A stretch of 64,000 nucleotides of DNA, taken from assembly GCF_001590965.1 (NCBI RefSeq), contig NZ_BCTW01000002.1:62001-126000 (forward strand), read 5' to 3'. Made by a program: the position numbers and the translations under genes. This DNA comes from Novosphingobium lentum NBRC 107847 (lineage in GTDB: Bacteria; Pseudomonadota; Alphaproteobacteria; Sphingomonadales; Sphingomonadaceae). Shown in pieces: positions 8,111 to 18,887 of the stretch; the first letter of the stretch is position 1, and every line of letters starts with the position of its first letter. Below the pieces are notes generated by a model that was not told the DNA's origin, did no database searches, and saw nothing but the letters and a program-made list of their open reading frames with translations.

Positions 8111-8399
8111 AGTTGTCCTGAGCCGGGCAGCGGCGGCCGATCTGGTGGACATCGGTGAATATGGCGAAGCGCATTTCGGTGGAGCCGCTGCGGATGCTTA
8201 CCAGGATGATGTGGATCGCTGCATGGCGCTGCTTGCAAGTCATCCCTACAGCGGCGAAGCGAAGCCGGGTTGGGGCAAGGAATTTCGCGGCCTTGTCTGC
8301 AACCGGCACAGGATAGTGTATCGGGTTGATGGACAGACCGTGCGCATCTCTCGCATCCTGCACCATTCGCGCGAAGTTTCCCGGCACCTCCCCAAATGA
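8103..8399 (+). CDS. parE: Type II toxin, RelE/ParE family
   Basis: 98 residues with the ParE pattern: [18 protein letters not shown] at the N-terminus, [10 protein letters not shown] in the middle, then [30 protein letters not shown]. Toxins of the ParE branch poison DNA gyrase; the target here is inferred only from similarity. The start is GTG at 8103, inside the last codons of parD. The stop TGA overlaps the ruvB ATG by four bases (ATGA), so ribosomes that finish the toxin can restart on ruvB. The reading frame is intact, with no sign of decay. Confidence 0.88.
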   Translation: MAEVVLSRAAAADLVDIGEYGEAHFGGAAADAYQDDVDRCMALLASHPYSGEAKPGWGKEFRGLVCNRHRIVYRVDGQTVRISRILHHSREVSRHLPK

Positions 8400-9421
8400 C
8401 CGAACCCCTCCTCTCCCCCATCCGCCAGCCGGACGACGCTGACGCCGCGTTGCGGCCCAAGACGCTCGCCGAATTCGTCGGGCAGGAGGCGGCGCGGGAC
8501 AACTTGCGGGTGTTCATCGAAAGCGCGAAATCGCGTGGCGAGGCGATGGACCATGTGTTGTTCTTCGGCCCGCCGGGGCTGGGCAAGACCACGCTGGCGC
8601 AGATCGTCGCGCGCGAACTGGGCGTGGGCTTTCGCGCCACCAGCGGCCCGGTCATCGCCAAGTCGGGCGATCTGGCCGCGCTGCTCACCAACCTTGAGCC
8701 CGGCGACGTGCTGTTCATCGACGAGATCCACCGCCTGAACCCGGTGGTCGAGGAAGTGCTGTATCCGGCGATGGAGGACCGCGCGCTCGACCTCATCATC
8801 GGCGAGGGGCCGTCGGCGCGGTCGGTGCGGATCGATCTGCCGCCGTTCACGCTGGTCGGCGCGACCACGCGGCAGGGGCTGCTGACCACCCCGTTGCGCG
8901 ACCGTTTCGGCATCCCGGTGCGGCTGAATTTCTATACGATACCCGAGCTTGAACGTGTGGTGGCGCGCGGGGCGACATTGCTGGGCGTGGCGATGGAGCC
9001 CGACGGCGCACGCGAGATCGCGCGGCGTGCGCGCGGCACCCCGCGCGTGGCCGGGCGGCTGCTGCGCCGCGTGCGCGACTTCGCGCATGTCGCGGGCGAT
9101 GGTGTGGTCACGCGCGCAATCGCCGATGCCGCGCTGACCCGGCTGGAGGTCGATGCGCTGGGGCTGGATGCGATGGACCGGCGCTATCTCACGATGATCG
9201 CGGACATCTACAAAGGCGGGCCGGTGGGCGTGGAAACGCTGGCGGCGGGCCTGTCCGAGCCGCGCGACACGATCGAGGAAGTGATCGAGCCGTACCTGAT
9301 CCAGCTCGGCCTGGTTGCCCGCACCGCGCGCGGCCGCTGCCTCAACGACCGCGCGTGGGTGCACCTGGGACTCAGTCCGCCCACGGGCAGCCAGACCGGG
9401 TTGTTCGACGAGGGGGAGTAG
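8396..9421 (+). CDS. ruvB: Holliday junction branch migration DNA helicase RuvB
   Basis: 341 residues, full length. RuvB is the hexameric AAA+ motor that drives branch migration with RuvA. Walker A is [14 protein letters not shown], Walker B is [10 protein letters not shown], sensor 1 is LVGATTRQG and the arginine finger region is LRDRFGI. A C-terminal winged helix carries [17 protein letters not shown]. The ATG at 8396 overlaps the parE stop by four bases. Expression of this housekeeping gene is therefore tied to the toxin-antitoxin transcript, unless a promoter lies inside parDE. Confidence 0.97.
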   Translation: MTEPLLSPIRQPDDADAALRPKTLAEFVGQEAARDNLRVFIESAKSRGEAMDHVLFFGPPGLGKTTLAQIVARELGVGFRATSGPVIAKSGDLAALLTNLEPGDVLFIDEIHRLNPVVEEVLYPAMEDRALDLIIGEGPSARSVRIDLPPFTLVGATTRQGLLTTPLRDRFGIPVRLNFYTIPELERVVARGATLLGVAMEPDGAREIARRARGTPRVAGRLLRRVRDFAHVAGDGVVTRAIADAALTRLEVDALGLDAMDRRYLTMIADIYKGGPVGVETLAAGLSEPRDTIEEVIEPYLIQLGLVARTARGRCLNDRAWVHLGLSPPTGSQTGLFDEGE

Positions 9422-9677
9422 TTCCGACGTCGAGTTTGGCGCCAAGTCCGTTTTCCGCCTCACGACGGGGACGCACGAAGACTCCCTCCAAGTTCGGTTC
9501 CAAATCGGGACACAGTTACCGCACCGCCCCCGGCACCTGCATTATTTCCCGATTCGCGGGGCTGAAACACGGTTAACACCGTTGTCGCGGGCGGAGTCAT
9601 CTGCGTTCATCAGGCCATCAGGGAAGGCGAAAGGACCGTGTTAACGCACGATCCTGTACCCGCCCCCACAGTAGGCA

Positions 9678-10721
9678 ATGAGAGCAAAGACCATGTCGAT
9701 TCGGATGGCCCTGGCGAAATTGGCAGCATGCGCTGCAGGCGGCGCGATGCTGGGCGGCGGTGCCGTGCACGTGTCGGAAGCCCCTTCCACCGGGGAAATC
9801 CACCACACCAAATCGATCAAGTCGATCAAGACGGTGCACCGCGCACCGCACCATGTGGCGCAGCGCCGCGTGGCCGCCCGCCCGGTCCACCGGGCCCGCC
9901 GCGTGGTCCGCACCGTCACGACCAAGAGCTGCCAGGCGCCGCAGCAACTGGCGCTGGCGCCGCAGCCCTACCTGCCCCCGCTTCCTCCGCTGCCCCAGGG
10001 CGGCGGCGGTGGTGACGGCGGCTATCCGGTGGTCATCGGCGGCGGCCCGATCGGCGGCTTCGGCGGCGGGTTCTTCGGCGGCTTCTTCGGGGGCGGCGGC
10101 AGCGGTGGCGGCGGCAGCGTGGTCATCTCCTCGACCAGCACCGGCTCCAGTTCGACCTCGGGCGGTTCCACCTCCAGCTCGGGCGGTTCCAGCTCGACCT
10201 CGGGCGGATCGTCGTCGACCTCCACCGGCGGCCTCACCAGCTCCACTTCGAGCTCGACCGGCGGGCTGACCAGCTCGACCTCGACCAGCTCGGGCAACAT
10301 CAGCTCGTCGTCGGGCAACGTCAGCAGCAGCACGGGCGGGGTGACCTCGTCCTCGGGCAATGTCACCAGCTCCACCGGCGGGATCTCGTCGTCGACATCG
10401 TCGTCGGGCAATGTCACCAGCAGCACGTCCAGCTCGACGTCCTCATCGGGCAACGTCACGTCCAGCAGCTCGGGCAATGTCTCGAGCAGTTCTTCGGGCA
10501 ATGTTACCTCGTCGTCCTCAGGCAACGTCACCAGCTCGTCATCGGGCAACGTGACCTCGAGCACGTCTGGCAACAACACCACGTCGGGCAACACGACCTC
10601 GGGCAACACCAGCGGCGGGACCCCGGTTCCAGAGCCTTCGATGGTGCTGCTGTTCGGCGCCGCCGCCGCCGCGCTGGTCCTGCGCCGCCGCTACGGTGCC
10701 ACGGCCACAGCCGCCGCCTGA
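9678..10721 (+). CDS. Low-complexity PEP-CTERM sorting-domain protein
   Basis: 347 residues, probably exported to the envelope or exopolysaccharide matrix. It has an N-terminal signal peptide (basic start, hydrophobic AACAAGGAMLGGGAVHV), a basic His/Arg region at about 40-80, a proline/glycine spacer, then roughly 170 residues made almost only of Ser, Thr, Gly and Asn in repeats such as SSSGNVTS. The C-terminus has the PEP-CTERM tripartite signal: VPEPS (317-321), a hydrophobic helix and RRR. Such proteins are cleaved by exosortase/archaeosortase-type enzymes, none of which lies in this window. A second possible start is ATG 9693. An inverted repeat, ACGGT-TAAC-ACCGT at 9569-9582, lies about 100 bases upstream. 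Confidence 0.85.
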   Translation: MRAKTMSIRMALAKLAACAAGGAMLGGGAVHVSEAPSTGEIHHTKSIKSIKTVHRAPHHVAQRRVAARPVHRARRVVRTVTTKSCQAPQQLALAPQPYLPPLPPLPQGGGGGDGGYPVVIGGGPIGGFGGGFFGGFFGGGGSGGGGSVVISSTSTGSSSTSGGSTSSSGGSSSTSGGSSSTSTGGLTSSTSSSTGGLTSSTSTSSGNISSSSGNVSSSTGGVTSSSGNVTSSTGGISSSTSSSGNVTSSTSSSTSSSGNVTSSSSGNVSSSSSGNVTSSSSGNVTSSSSGNVTSSTSGNNTTSGNTTSGNTSGGTPVPEPSMVLLFGAAAAALVLRRRYGATATAAA

Positions 10722-10762
10722 TCGAATTCCCCATCCGGCGCGCTCCCGTCGCGCCAAACGCG

Positions 10763-10795
10763 AAAGGGCGGCTCCGGGGGGAGCCGCCCTTTTTG
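10763..10795 (+). terminator. Rho-independent terminator after the PEP-CTERM gene
   Basis: A perfect 10-base-pair GC stem (10766-10775 with 10780-10789), a GGGG loop and a run of five T residues, 40 bases after the stop codon. This is a textbook intrinsic terminator. Confidence 0.93.
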
Positions 10796-10827
10796 GTTTG
10801 GGTTCATGCCCATCATAAGTCGAATGG

Positions 10828-10918
10828 CGTCGTCCCGGGCTTGATCCGGGACCGGTGGCCTGTGAGCCCGAGGTTACGCCGATCATGCCAGCGGTCCCGG
10901 ATCAGGTCCGGGACGACG
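10828..10918. repeat. Paired inverted repeat, family A
   Basis: Left arm 10828-10855 and right arm 10893-10918 are inverted copies of the GTCGTCCCGG...GATCCGGGAC unit. It lies between the terminators of the PEP-CTERM gene and aconitase, so it is not needed for termination there. Confidence 0.82.
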
Positions 10919-10932
10919 TTTGTTTCGGGCAA

Positions 10933-10966
10933 AGAAAAACCCCGCCGAACCCGAGTTCGACGGGGC
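10933..10966 (-). terminator. Rho-independent terminator after aconitase
   Basis: Read on the minus strand, an 11-base-pair stem (10955-10965 with 10940-10950, one mismatch/wobble) is followed by GTTTTTCTTT. It lies 50 bases beyond the acnA stop codon. Confidence 0.88.
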
Positions 10967-11015
10967 TTCTCAATTCCGACCGCAGCGCCGGTCCCCCGGC
11001 ACCGCGCTCACTCCA

Positions 11016-13694
<2,679 letters not shown>

Positions 13695-13968
13695 GGCGTA
13701 ACGTCTTCCCTCCTGAGAAGGCCGCCACGCACGCCCACACAATCCATCCCTGACCGCGGCATGACGAAGCGCGGCAAGCGATGAAAACGTCGGTTGTGTG
13801 GCGGCCCGAAAACACCGCGGCGATGCGCGTTTACGCCGCCGAGGTCAAGGGTGGGCTTAAGGGAAAATTGCCTCAAGGAACGCAACGCCACGTCAATCAT
13901 TTCCCCCGATGGGGAATGACGAACGACATATCGGCGCGCGGACCACAGGTGCGCGGGTCAGCAGGGGC

Positions 13969-14115
13969 ATGGCGACGATGATCAACGACCGCGAGCCGGG
14001 CCTTCCCGGCGCGATGGCACCTGGGTTTTCGGGCGCCGTGATGGCGCTGGCGCTGGCCGTGGCCGGTTCGTTCGGCGCGCTGTTCGCCGGACTGCAGGGG
14101 GTCTTGCCGGGCTGA
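13969..14115 (+). CDS. Possible small single-pass membrane protein
   Basis: 48 residues from ATG 13969 (or 45 from ATG 13978, which has an AGGGG about ten bases upstream). The sequence has a short polar N-terminus (INDREPGLPG) and one hydrophobic segment, about residues 20-47. I recognise no family. GC content and codon use look like coding DNA of this genome, but the evidence is thin. It stands between aconitase and the EamA transporter with no partner. Confidence 0.35.
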   Translation: MATMINDREPGLPGAMAPGFSGAVMALALAVAGSFGALFAGLQGVLPG

Positions 14116-14141
14116 GATAACACGGGTCGCTCGGCAAAGCC

Positions 14142-14167
14142 CGTCGTCCCGGACTTGACCCGGGACG
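14142..14167. repeat. Single arm of a family A repeat
   Basis: One GTCGTCCCGGACTTGACCCGGGACG arm without an inverted partner nearby, just past the end of the EamA gene. It looks like a solitary REP unit or the remnant of a pair. Confidence 0.65.
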
Positions 14168-14182
14168 GCGCGAATTCACCCC

Positions 14183-15067
14183 CTACCCCGGCTCCGGCAG
14201 AGGATGCGTGCCGCGCGCCGCGATCAGGCAGCCGGCGACGATCAGCACCACGCCCGCCATGGTGCGCAGGGTCAGCGGCTCATGGAACGCCACCCAGCCG
14301 ACCAGCGCGGCCCAGATGAACGCGGTGTATTCCATCGGCACCAGCACTTGCGCTTCGGCGCGGGCATAAGCCCAGCCGAGCAGCATCAGCGATCCGGTCG
14401 ACAGCACGGCGGCGGCGACCAGTTCGATCCAGGTGCCGGGGTGCGGCAGCGGCGCCAGCCATGGCGCGCCCAGCCCCAGAATGCAGAACACGATCGCGGT
14501 CTGGAAAAAGGCGATTTCCTCCGGTCGAGCAAGCTGCGCCTGCCGTCGCTGCAGCACCAGGTTCCACGCATAAAGCACCGCCGAGCCGAGGATCGCGAAC
14601 AGACCCTTCACCGCCTCGGGTTCGTACGCGTGGCCCGCCAGCTTGCCCGCCGCGATCACCACCACGCCGACCAGCCCCAGCGTCGATCCCACGATCGCAC
14701 GCCGGCCGATGGTCTCGCCCAGCGTCGCGGCGGCCAGGTACAGCGCGATCAGCGGGGCGATGAATGACAGTGCCATCGCATCGGCCATCGGCGTGCGCAC
14801 CAGGCCATAGAAGAACAGCACCGCCATTACCGCCGCCACCGCGCTGCGCGTCAGGTGCAGCCGCAGCACCGCACGCGACGGCCAGCCCTGCCCGCGCCAC
14901 AGCCACAGCGGCAGCATCAGCGCAGCGCCCACCAGCCCGCGCCAGAACATCGCGGCATAGGCGCCTTCAGCGATCGCGGCGGCCTTCATCGCGCCGTCCA
15001 TCACCCCGAACAGGCACAGCCCGGCAATGGCCACCACGATCGGCAGGAAATGGGTGTGACGCGCCAT
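14183..15067 (-). CDS. DMT superfamily transporter (EamA family)
   Basis: 294 residues, with hydrophobicity consistent with ten membrane helices in two EamA repeats. The first repeat begins FLPIVVAIAGLCLFGVMDG. Its end shows FYGLVRTPMADAMALSFIAP, and the second repeat ends MEYTAFIWAALVGWVAFHE, both typical of RhaT/YdcZ-like drug/metabolite exporters. The substrate is unknown. Start ATG 15067 was chosen because the longer frame to 15145 adds a basic, non-conserved leader. It is divergent from the L,D-transpeptidase at 15269. Confidence 0.9.
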   Translation of the reverse strand: MARHTHFLPIVVAIAGLCLFGVMDGAMKAAAIAEGAYAAMFWRGLVGAALMLPLWLWRGQGWPSRAVLRLHLTRSAVAAVMAVLFFYGLVRTPMADAMALSFIAPLIALYLAAATLGETIGRRAIVGSTLGLVGVVVIAAGKLAGHAYEPEAVKGLFAILGSAVLYAWNLVLQRRQAQLARPEEIAFFQTAIVFCILGLGAPWLAPLPHPGTWIELVAAAVLSTGSLMLLGWAYARAEAQVLVPMEYTAFIWAALVGWVAFHEPLTLRTMAGVVLIVAGCLIAARGTHPLPEPG

Positions 15068-15268
15068 TGGGCCCGCCCTAACCGCTGTGGCGCGTTTGCG
15101 CCACCGCCCGGAATTGCAGCCGGCGACCACCGCCTTCCACCGCAATTCAGGCTGGAGTCAGCCGCGCTGCTTGATCGGGGGACGGGCTTGGGGCAGGAAT
15201 CATCGGTAACCGTGGCCGCGGTGCCGATACCGCCGCACGATGGCCAGTTGAAGGAACAGGGATTGCGC

Positions 15269-16684
15269 GTGATCGAACGGATGAAACTGGCCGTACTGCT
15301 CGGCCCAGTGCTTATCGGCCCAGTGCTGGGTGCCTCGCTGCTCGCGCCCCCGGCGCGCGCGCGCGCGCAAAGCGGCCCGGTGGACCTCACCGCGCAGGCA
15401 CGCCAGGCGCCAAAACCGCTGCCCACCACCGCCGTCCCCGCCTCGACCGCCACGACCCCCGCGCTGCCCGGTGCGGATGCGACCGCAGCCACTGTCGTGG
15501 TGCCGCCGGCCCCGCCCGCGCCGCCGCCGCACTGGGCGCTGGCGGATGCGCAAGGCTTGCTCGAGGCGATCCAGGGCATCGGCAAGGAAGGCCTGTTCGC
15601 CAGGGATTACCAGCCCGCCACACTCGCCGCCGCGATCGCCGATGGCGAAGGGCCGTCGCTTGACGCCACGGCGACCAAGCTGTTCGGCTGGCTGGCCGAA
15701 GACTTGCGCGACGGGCGCACGCCGATGGACAGCCGCGCGCAGTGGTTCGTGGTCGATCCCGATGTCGATGCCAACCCCACGCCGCGACTGCTTACCGCCG
15801 CGCTCAACGCGCACAACGTCAAGGGCGTGCTGGCCGGGCTCGACCCGACCAACCCCGACTATGCGCTGCTGCGCGAAACGCTGCCCAAGGCGAAAGACCC
15901 GGCGATCGCCACGCTGATCCGCATCAACATGGACCGCTGGCGCTGGCTGCCGCGCGACCTGGGGCTGCAGTACCTGCTTACCAACGTGCCCGAACAGATG
16001 CTGAAGCTGACGGTCGATAACAAGATCATCACCAGCTACCGCACGATCGTGGGCAAGCCGGGGCGCACTGCCACGCCGCAGCTGGCGGTCAAGGTGCAGG
16101 GCGTGATCTTCAACCCCACCTGGACCGTGCCGCAGTCGATCGTGAAAGGCGAAGGCCTGGGCGTCAGGCTTGCCGCCAACATCCCCGCCGCGAAGCGCCA
16201 GGGCTATGCCGTGACCAAGTCCGCCGACGGCACGATCACCGTGGTGCAGCAGCCGGGGCCGAAGAACTCGCTGGGGCTGATGAAGCTCGACATGCCCAAC
16301 GAGCATGCGATCTTCATCCACGACACCCCCAACCGCAGCCTGTTCGCCCTGCCCAGCCGGGCGTTGAGCCACGGCTGCGTGCGCACCGAACGCGCGAGCG
16401 AACTGGGCATGACCATGGCGATGCTCGGTGCCGACCTGACGCCGGAACAGGGCGTGGAATACACGCTGTCGGGCAAGTACACGCGCGTGCCGATGACCAA
16501 GACCTTCCCGGTCTACATCACGTACTTCACCATGGCGCGCGACGTGACCGGCACGATGCGCAGCTTCGACGACCTTTACGGCCGCGACGCCCCCGTCCTC
16601 GCCAGCTTCGCCGCCGCGCGCCAGCCGCACACCGGCCAGCGCACCAGCAAGGAAGAAGTGATCAAGCTGGACAATCCGTTGTGA
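15269..16684 (+). CDS. Exported L,D-transpeptidase (YkuD/LdtD-like)
   Basis: 471 residues. The protein is predicted to cross-link peptidoglycan 3-3 or attach proteins to it in the periplasm. It has a signal peptide (MKLAVLLGPVLIGPVLGASLL), an Ala/Pro-rich linker to about residue 85, a scaffold region, and a C-terminal YkuD catalytic domain with HDTPNRSLFALPSRALSHGC, where the final cysteine of SHGCVR is the nucleophile. The architecture resembles YcbB/LdtD without a clear peptidoglycan-binding domain. GTG 15269 has AAGGAACAGG upstream; ATG 15281 is the alternative. A (GC)8 dinucleotide tract at 15353-15368 encodes the end of the signal peptide. Confidence 0.88.
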   Translation: MIERMKLAVLLGPVLIGPVLGASLLAPPARARAQSGPVDLTAQARQAPKPLPTTAVPASTATTPALPGADATAATVVVPPAPPAPPPHWALADAQGLLEAIQGIGKEGLFARDYQPATLAAAIADGEGPSLDATATKLFGWLAEDLRDGRTPMDSRAQWFVVDPDVDANPTPRLLTAALNAHNVKGVLAGLDPTNPDYALLRETLPKAKDPAIATLIRINMDRWRWLPRDLGLQYLLTNVPEQMLKLTVDNKIITSYRTIVGKPGRTATPQLAVKVQGVIFNPTWTVPQSIVKGEGLGVRLAANIPAAKRQGYAVTKSADGTITVVQQPGPKNSLGLMKLDMPNEHAIFIHDTPNRSLFALPSRALSHGCVRTERASELGMTMAMLGADLTPEQGVEYTLSGKYTRVPMTKTFPVYITYFTMARDVTGTMRSFDDLYGRDAPVLASFAAARQPHTGQRTSKEEVIKLDNPL

Positions 16685-16740
16685 TGGCCAAGCTGGCATT
16701 CTTCAGGGGCTAGCGGCGCCCCCTTGCCCACCCAACTCCG

Positions 16741-16899
16741 CTCATCCTGAGCTTGTCGAAGGACGCGTCCGATACATGGCGTCGGGCGTGGGATCGACCC
16801 CACTTCCTGCGCCGTAACGGTGACTTTCCCGAAACCTTCGAGGTGGTGAGACAAGGTCCGCGAGGGATGGCGAGCATCCTTCGACAGGCTCAGGATGAG
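16741..16899. repeat. Paired inverted repeat, family C
   Basis: Arms at 16741-16763 and 16875-16899 carry CATCCTGAGCTTGTCGAAGG and its inverted partner. The element lies between two convergent L,D-transpeptidase genes. Related copies are at 20660-20748, 26619-26748 and 54792-54874. Confidence 0.8.
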
Positions 16900-16949
16900 C
16901 ATAGGGGGGAGCGGGGCTTTGGGGAAAGTAGCCGGGCCTTAGCGCCCGC

Positions 16950-17588
16950 TCAATAAATCCCCAGCCGGTCGGCGTACAACAACCTGCCGCCGGACAAGTG
17001 CCAAAGCGCCTCGTTGAAGTCGGCCTCGCCCATCGCGAAGCAGCCGTTGCTGCGGCCGAGCTTGCCCCATTTGGCGAGCATGTCGGGGTTGGAATACCAC
17101 GCCGGGTGCAGCACGATCGCGCGTTCGAGCGCGTTGCTGTTGTCGGCATCGTAGCCCACCAGCCGGATCGAGGTGCCGTACTTGCCCTTGTACCATTCGT
17201 TGGTGACGAACGCGCCGCGGCTGGTAGCCAGGCTGCCGTCGGCGTTGGAGAAGGTCTTGAGGAAGCCATCGTGCTCGGGGTCCGAGCCGATGCCATGCGC
17301 CACCAGGAACGAGCGCACGGTGCCCTGTTCCATATCGGCAAAGTGCAGGCGCGGCAGCGACGAGGGCAGGCCGAAATCGGCCACGCCGACCACATCGGTG
17401 CGCCACAGTTTGGCGCGCATCCGCTCCATCTGCGTTTTGGCGACGTCGAGGATGCGGCGGTGCTGTTCGGGCACGGTGAATGGCTGCGCAAACGCGCGCG
17501 CGGGCGCCAGCGCCGCGATACCGGCCACCGTCGCGCCACCGGCAATGCCGGTTTTCAGCAATGTCCTGCGATCGAAGTTGCGATCCAT
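16950..17588 (-). CDS. Tat-exported murein L,D-transpeptidase catalytic-domain protein
   Basis: 212 residues. The N-terminus DRRTLLKTGIAGGATVAGIA has a twin-arginine-like signal followed by a hydrophobic stretch and APARAFAQ cleavage. The body matches the short murein L,D-transpeptidase family, with FVTNEWYKGKYG, ALERAIVLHP and the active-site segment GRSNGCFAMG (cysteine nucleophile). This subfamily differs from the YkuD protein encoded at 15269. Start ATG 17588; a longer frame reaches 17660 but would bury the Tat motif. It converges with the YkuD gene across a repeat pair. Confidence 0.87.
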   Translation of the reverse strand: MDRNFDRRTLLKTGIAGGATVAGIAALAPARAFAQPFTVPEQHRRILDVAKTQMERMRAKLWRTDVVGVADFGLPSSLPRLHFADMEQGTVRSFLVAHGIGSDPEHDGFLKTFSNADGSLATSRGAFVTNEWYKGKYGTSIRLVGYDADNSNALERAIVLHPAWYSNPDMLAKWGKLGRSNGCFAMGEADFNEALWHLSGGRLLYADRLGIY

Positions 17589-17684
17589 GACCCGTCCTAT
17601 CACACTCCGCCTAAGCGCTGCCTGAACGGCGATCATACCCCAATGCGACGGGATTTGCACGATTCGCGTTGGACGGGGGTGCCA

Positions 17685-18203
17685 TCAGCCCTCGCCCGGT
17701 GTTCCGGCAGAACCCAGCCGCACCAGCGCTTCGCCATCCACGCGCATCCCGGTCCAGTCGGCCATGCCGCGCGCGCCGAGCTTTTCGTAGAACCCGATCG
17801 CGGGCGTGTTCCAGTCAAGCACCGACCATTCGAGCCGCGCACAGTCACGCGCCACCGCCAGCGCCGCCAGATGCGCCAGCAGCGCCTTGCCCAGCCCCGC
17901 GCCGCGCGCTGCGGGGCGGACATACAGGTCTTCGAGATAGATTCCCGGCTTGCCCTCGAACGTCGAGAAATTGTGGAAGAACAGCGCGAACCCTTGCGCC
18001 GTGCCATCGACTTCGCCGATCGCGACTTCGGCATAGGCGCCGCGCCCGCCGTTGGCGCCGAACAGCTTTTCGCCCAGCACGGCTTCGTCGAAGCGCACTT
18101 CATGGGCCAGCTTCTCGTAGTCCGCCAGTTCGCGGATCAGGGCACCGATCAGCGGCAGGTCGGCGCGGGTGGCGGGGCGGATGGTGACAGTCATGATGCT
18201 CAT
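17685..18203 (-). CDS. GNAT family N-acetyltransferase (diamine acetyltransferase-like)
   Basis: 172 residues with one GNAT fold. The N-terminal strand-helix TVTIRPATRADLPLIGALI is typical, and motif A is visible as LEDLYVRPAARGAGLGKALL, with the RGAGLG acetyl-CoA loop. The pattern ELADYEKL, FFHNFSTFEGKPGIYLED and SVLDWNTPAIGFYEKLGA resembles spermidine/diamine acetyltransferases, so a polyamine or amino-group substrate is plausible. Start ATG 18203, with an alternative ATG at 18194. No operon partner is evident; 47 bases separate it from the retropepsin gene. Confidence 0.88.
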   Translation of the reverse strand: MSIMTVTIRPATRADLPLIGALIRELADYEKLAHEVRFDEAVLGEKLFGANGGRGAYAEVAIGEVDGTAQGFALFFHNFSTFEGKPGIYLEDLYVRPAARGAGLGKALLAHLAALAVARDCARLEWSVLDWNTPAIGFYEKLGARGMADWTGMRVDGEALVRLGSAGTPGEG

Positions 18204-18250
18204 AAATCCGGCCCTAGCGGACCATCGCCGGCGCGCGCAATCCGCACGTC

Positions 18251-18826
18251 TCAGTCCGGGACGATCACCATGCGATCACCGCGCAGTTCGACTTTGCCGA
18301 GTCGCCGCAGCGCCGACTGGCCGAGCAAGTTGACCGACAGCCCGCGCACCACCACCGCCGGCACGTCGTCGAGTTCCTGCCCGCCGATCCCCAGTCGTTC
18401 CAGCCGCACCCGCGCGCCATAGCCCGCGCCCGAGGCGGAGCGCACGATCGGCTGGAAATCCTCGTCGCTGACCGCGATGCCCAGCCGTTCGGCATCGGCC
18501 ACGGTCAGCGCCACGGTATCGGCGCCGGTATCGACCACGAACCGCGCATCACCGCCGTTGATCTCGCCATCGACGTGGAACTGCCCGCCGCCGTCGCGCG
18601 CGATCATCAGCGCTTCGCCCGGTGCGGATCCGGGAGCGGTGTCGGACGAGCGTGCCGTATCGCGCGACCATGGATTGTGCGCTTGGTGACTCGGTCTGGC
18701 CGAAGCCGCCTCGGCAGAAGCTGCGTCAGCCGGACCAGAACTGCCGGTCCGTCCCGCGCCAATGGCATAGGCCAGCAACGCCATCACCGCGATCGTCGCA
18801 AGGGCCAGGGACAGCAGGCGGTTCAT
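18251..18826 (-). CDS. Retropepsin-like aspartic protease, TIGR02281 type (clan AA)
   Basis: 191 residues. An N-terminal hydrophobic anchor or signal (LLSLALATIAVMALLAYAIG, about 4-23) is followed by a low-complexity linker and a retroviral-type aspartic protease domain. The catalytic motif is FVVDTGADTVAL (D at about residue 99), and the flap and hydrophobic-G regions are LNLLGQSAL-like (VNLLGQSALRRLG). Family members are periplasmic or membrane-bound proteases found widely in alphaproteobacteria; substrates are unknown. Start ATG 18826. It is probably independent of its neighbours. Confidence 0.88.
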   Translation of the reverse strand: MNRLLSLALATIAVMALLAYAIGAGRTGSSGPADAASAEAASARPSHQAHNPWSRDTARSSDTAPGSAPGEALMIARDGGGQFHVDGEINGGDARFVVDTGADTVALTVADAERLGIAVSDEDFQPIVRSASGAGYGARVRLERLGIGGQELDDVPAVVVRGLSVNLLGQSALRRLGKVELRGDRMVIVPD

Positions 18827-18887
18827 CGCCTGCGTTGTACCGCGCAGAAGTTACCGCTTCGCCAATCCGCGCCGCGCAGCCGGAGGG

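Noticed and set aside
10022..10609. Antisense frame of repeated LPDDELVTLPE-like units
   Set aside because: It mirrors the Ser/Gly repeat DNA of the PEP-CTERM gene; the repeat periodicity comes from that gene.
16741..16899. Repeat pair as a true insertion sequence
   Set aside because: No transposase frame lies between the arms and no target duplication was evident; it is kept as a repeat.
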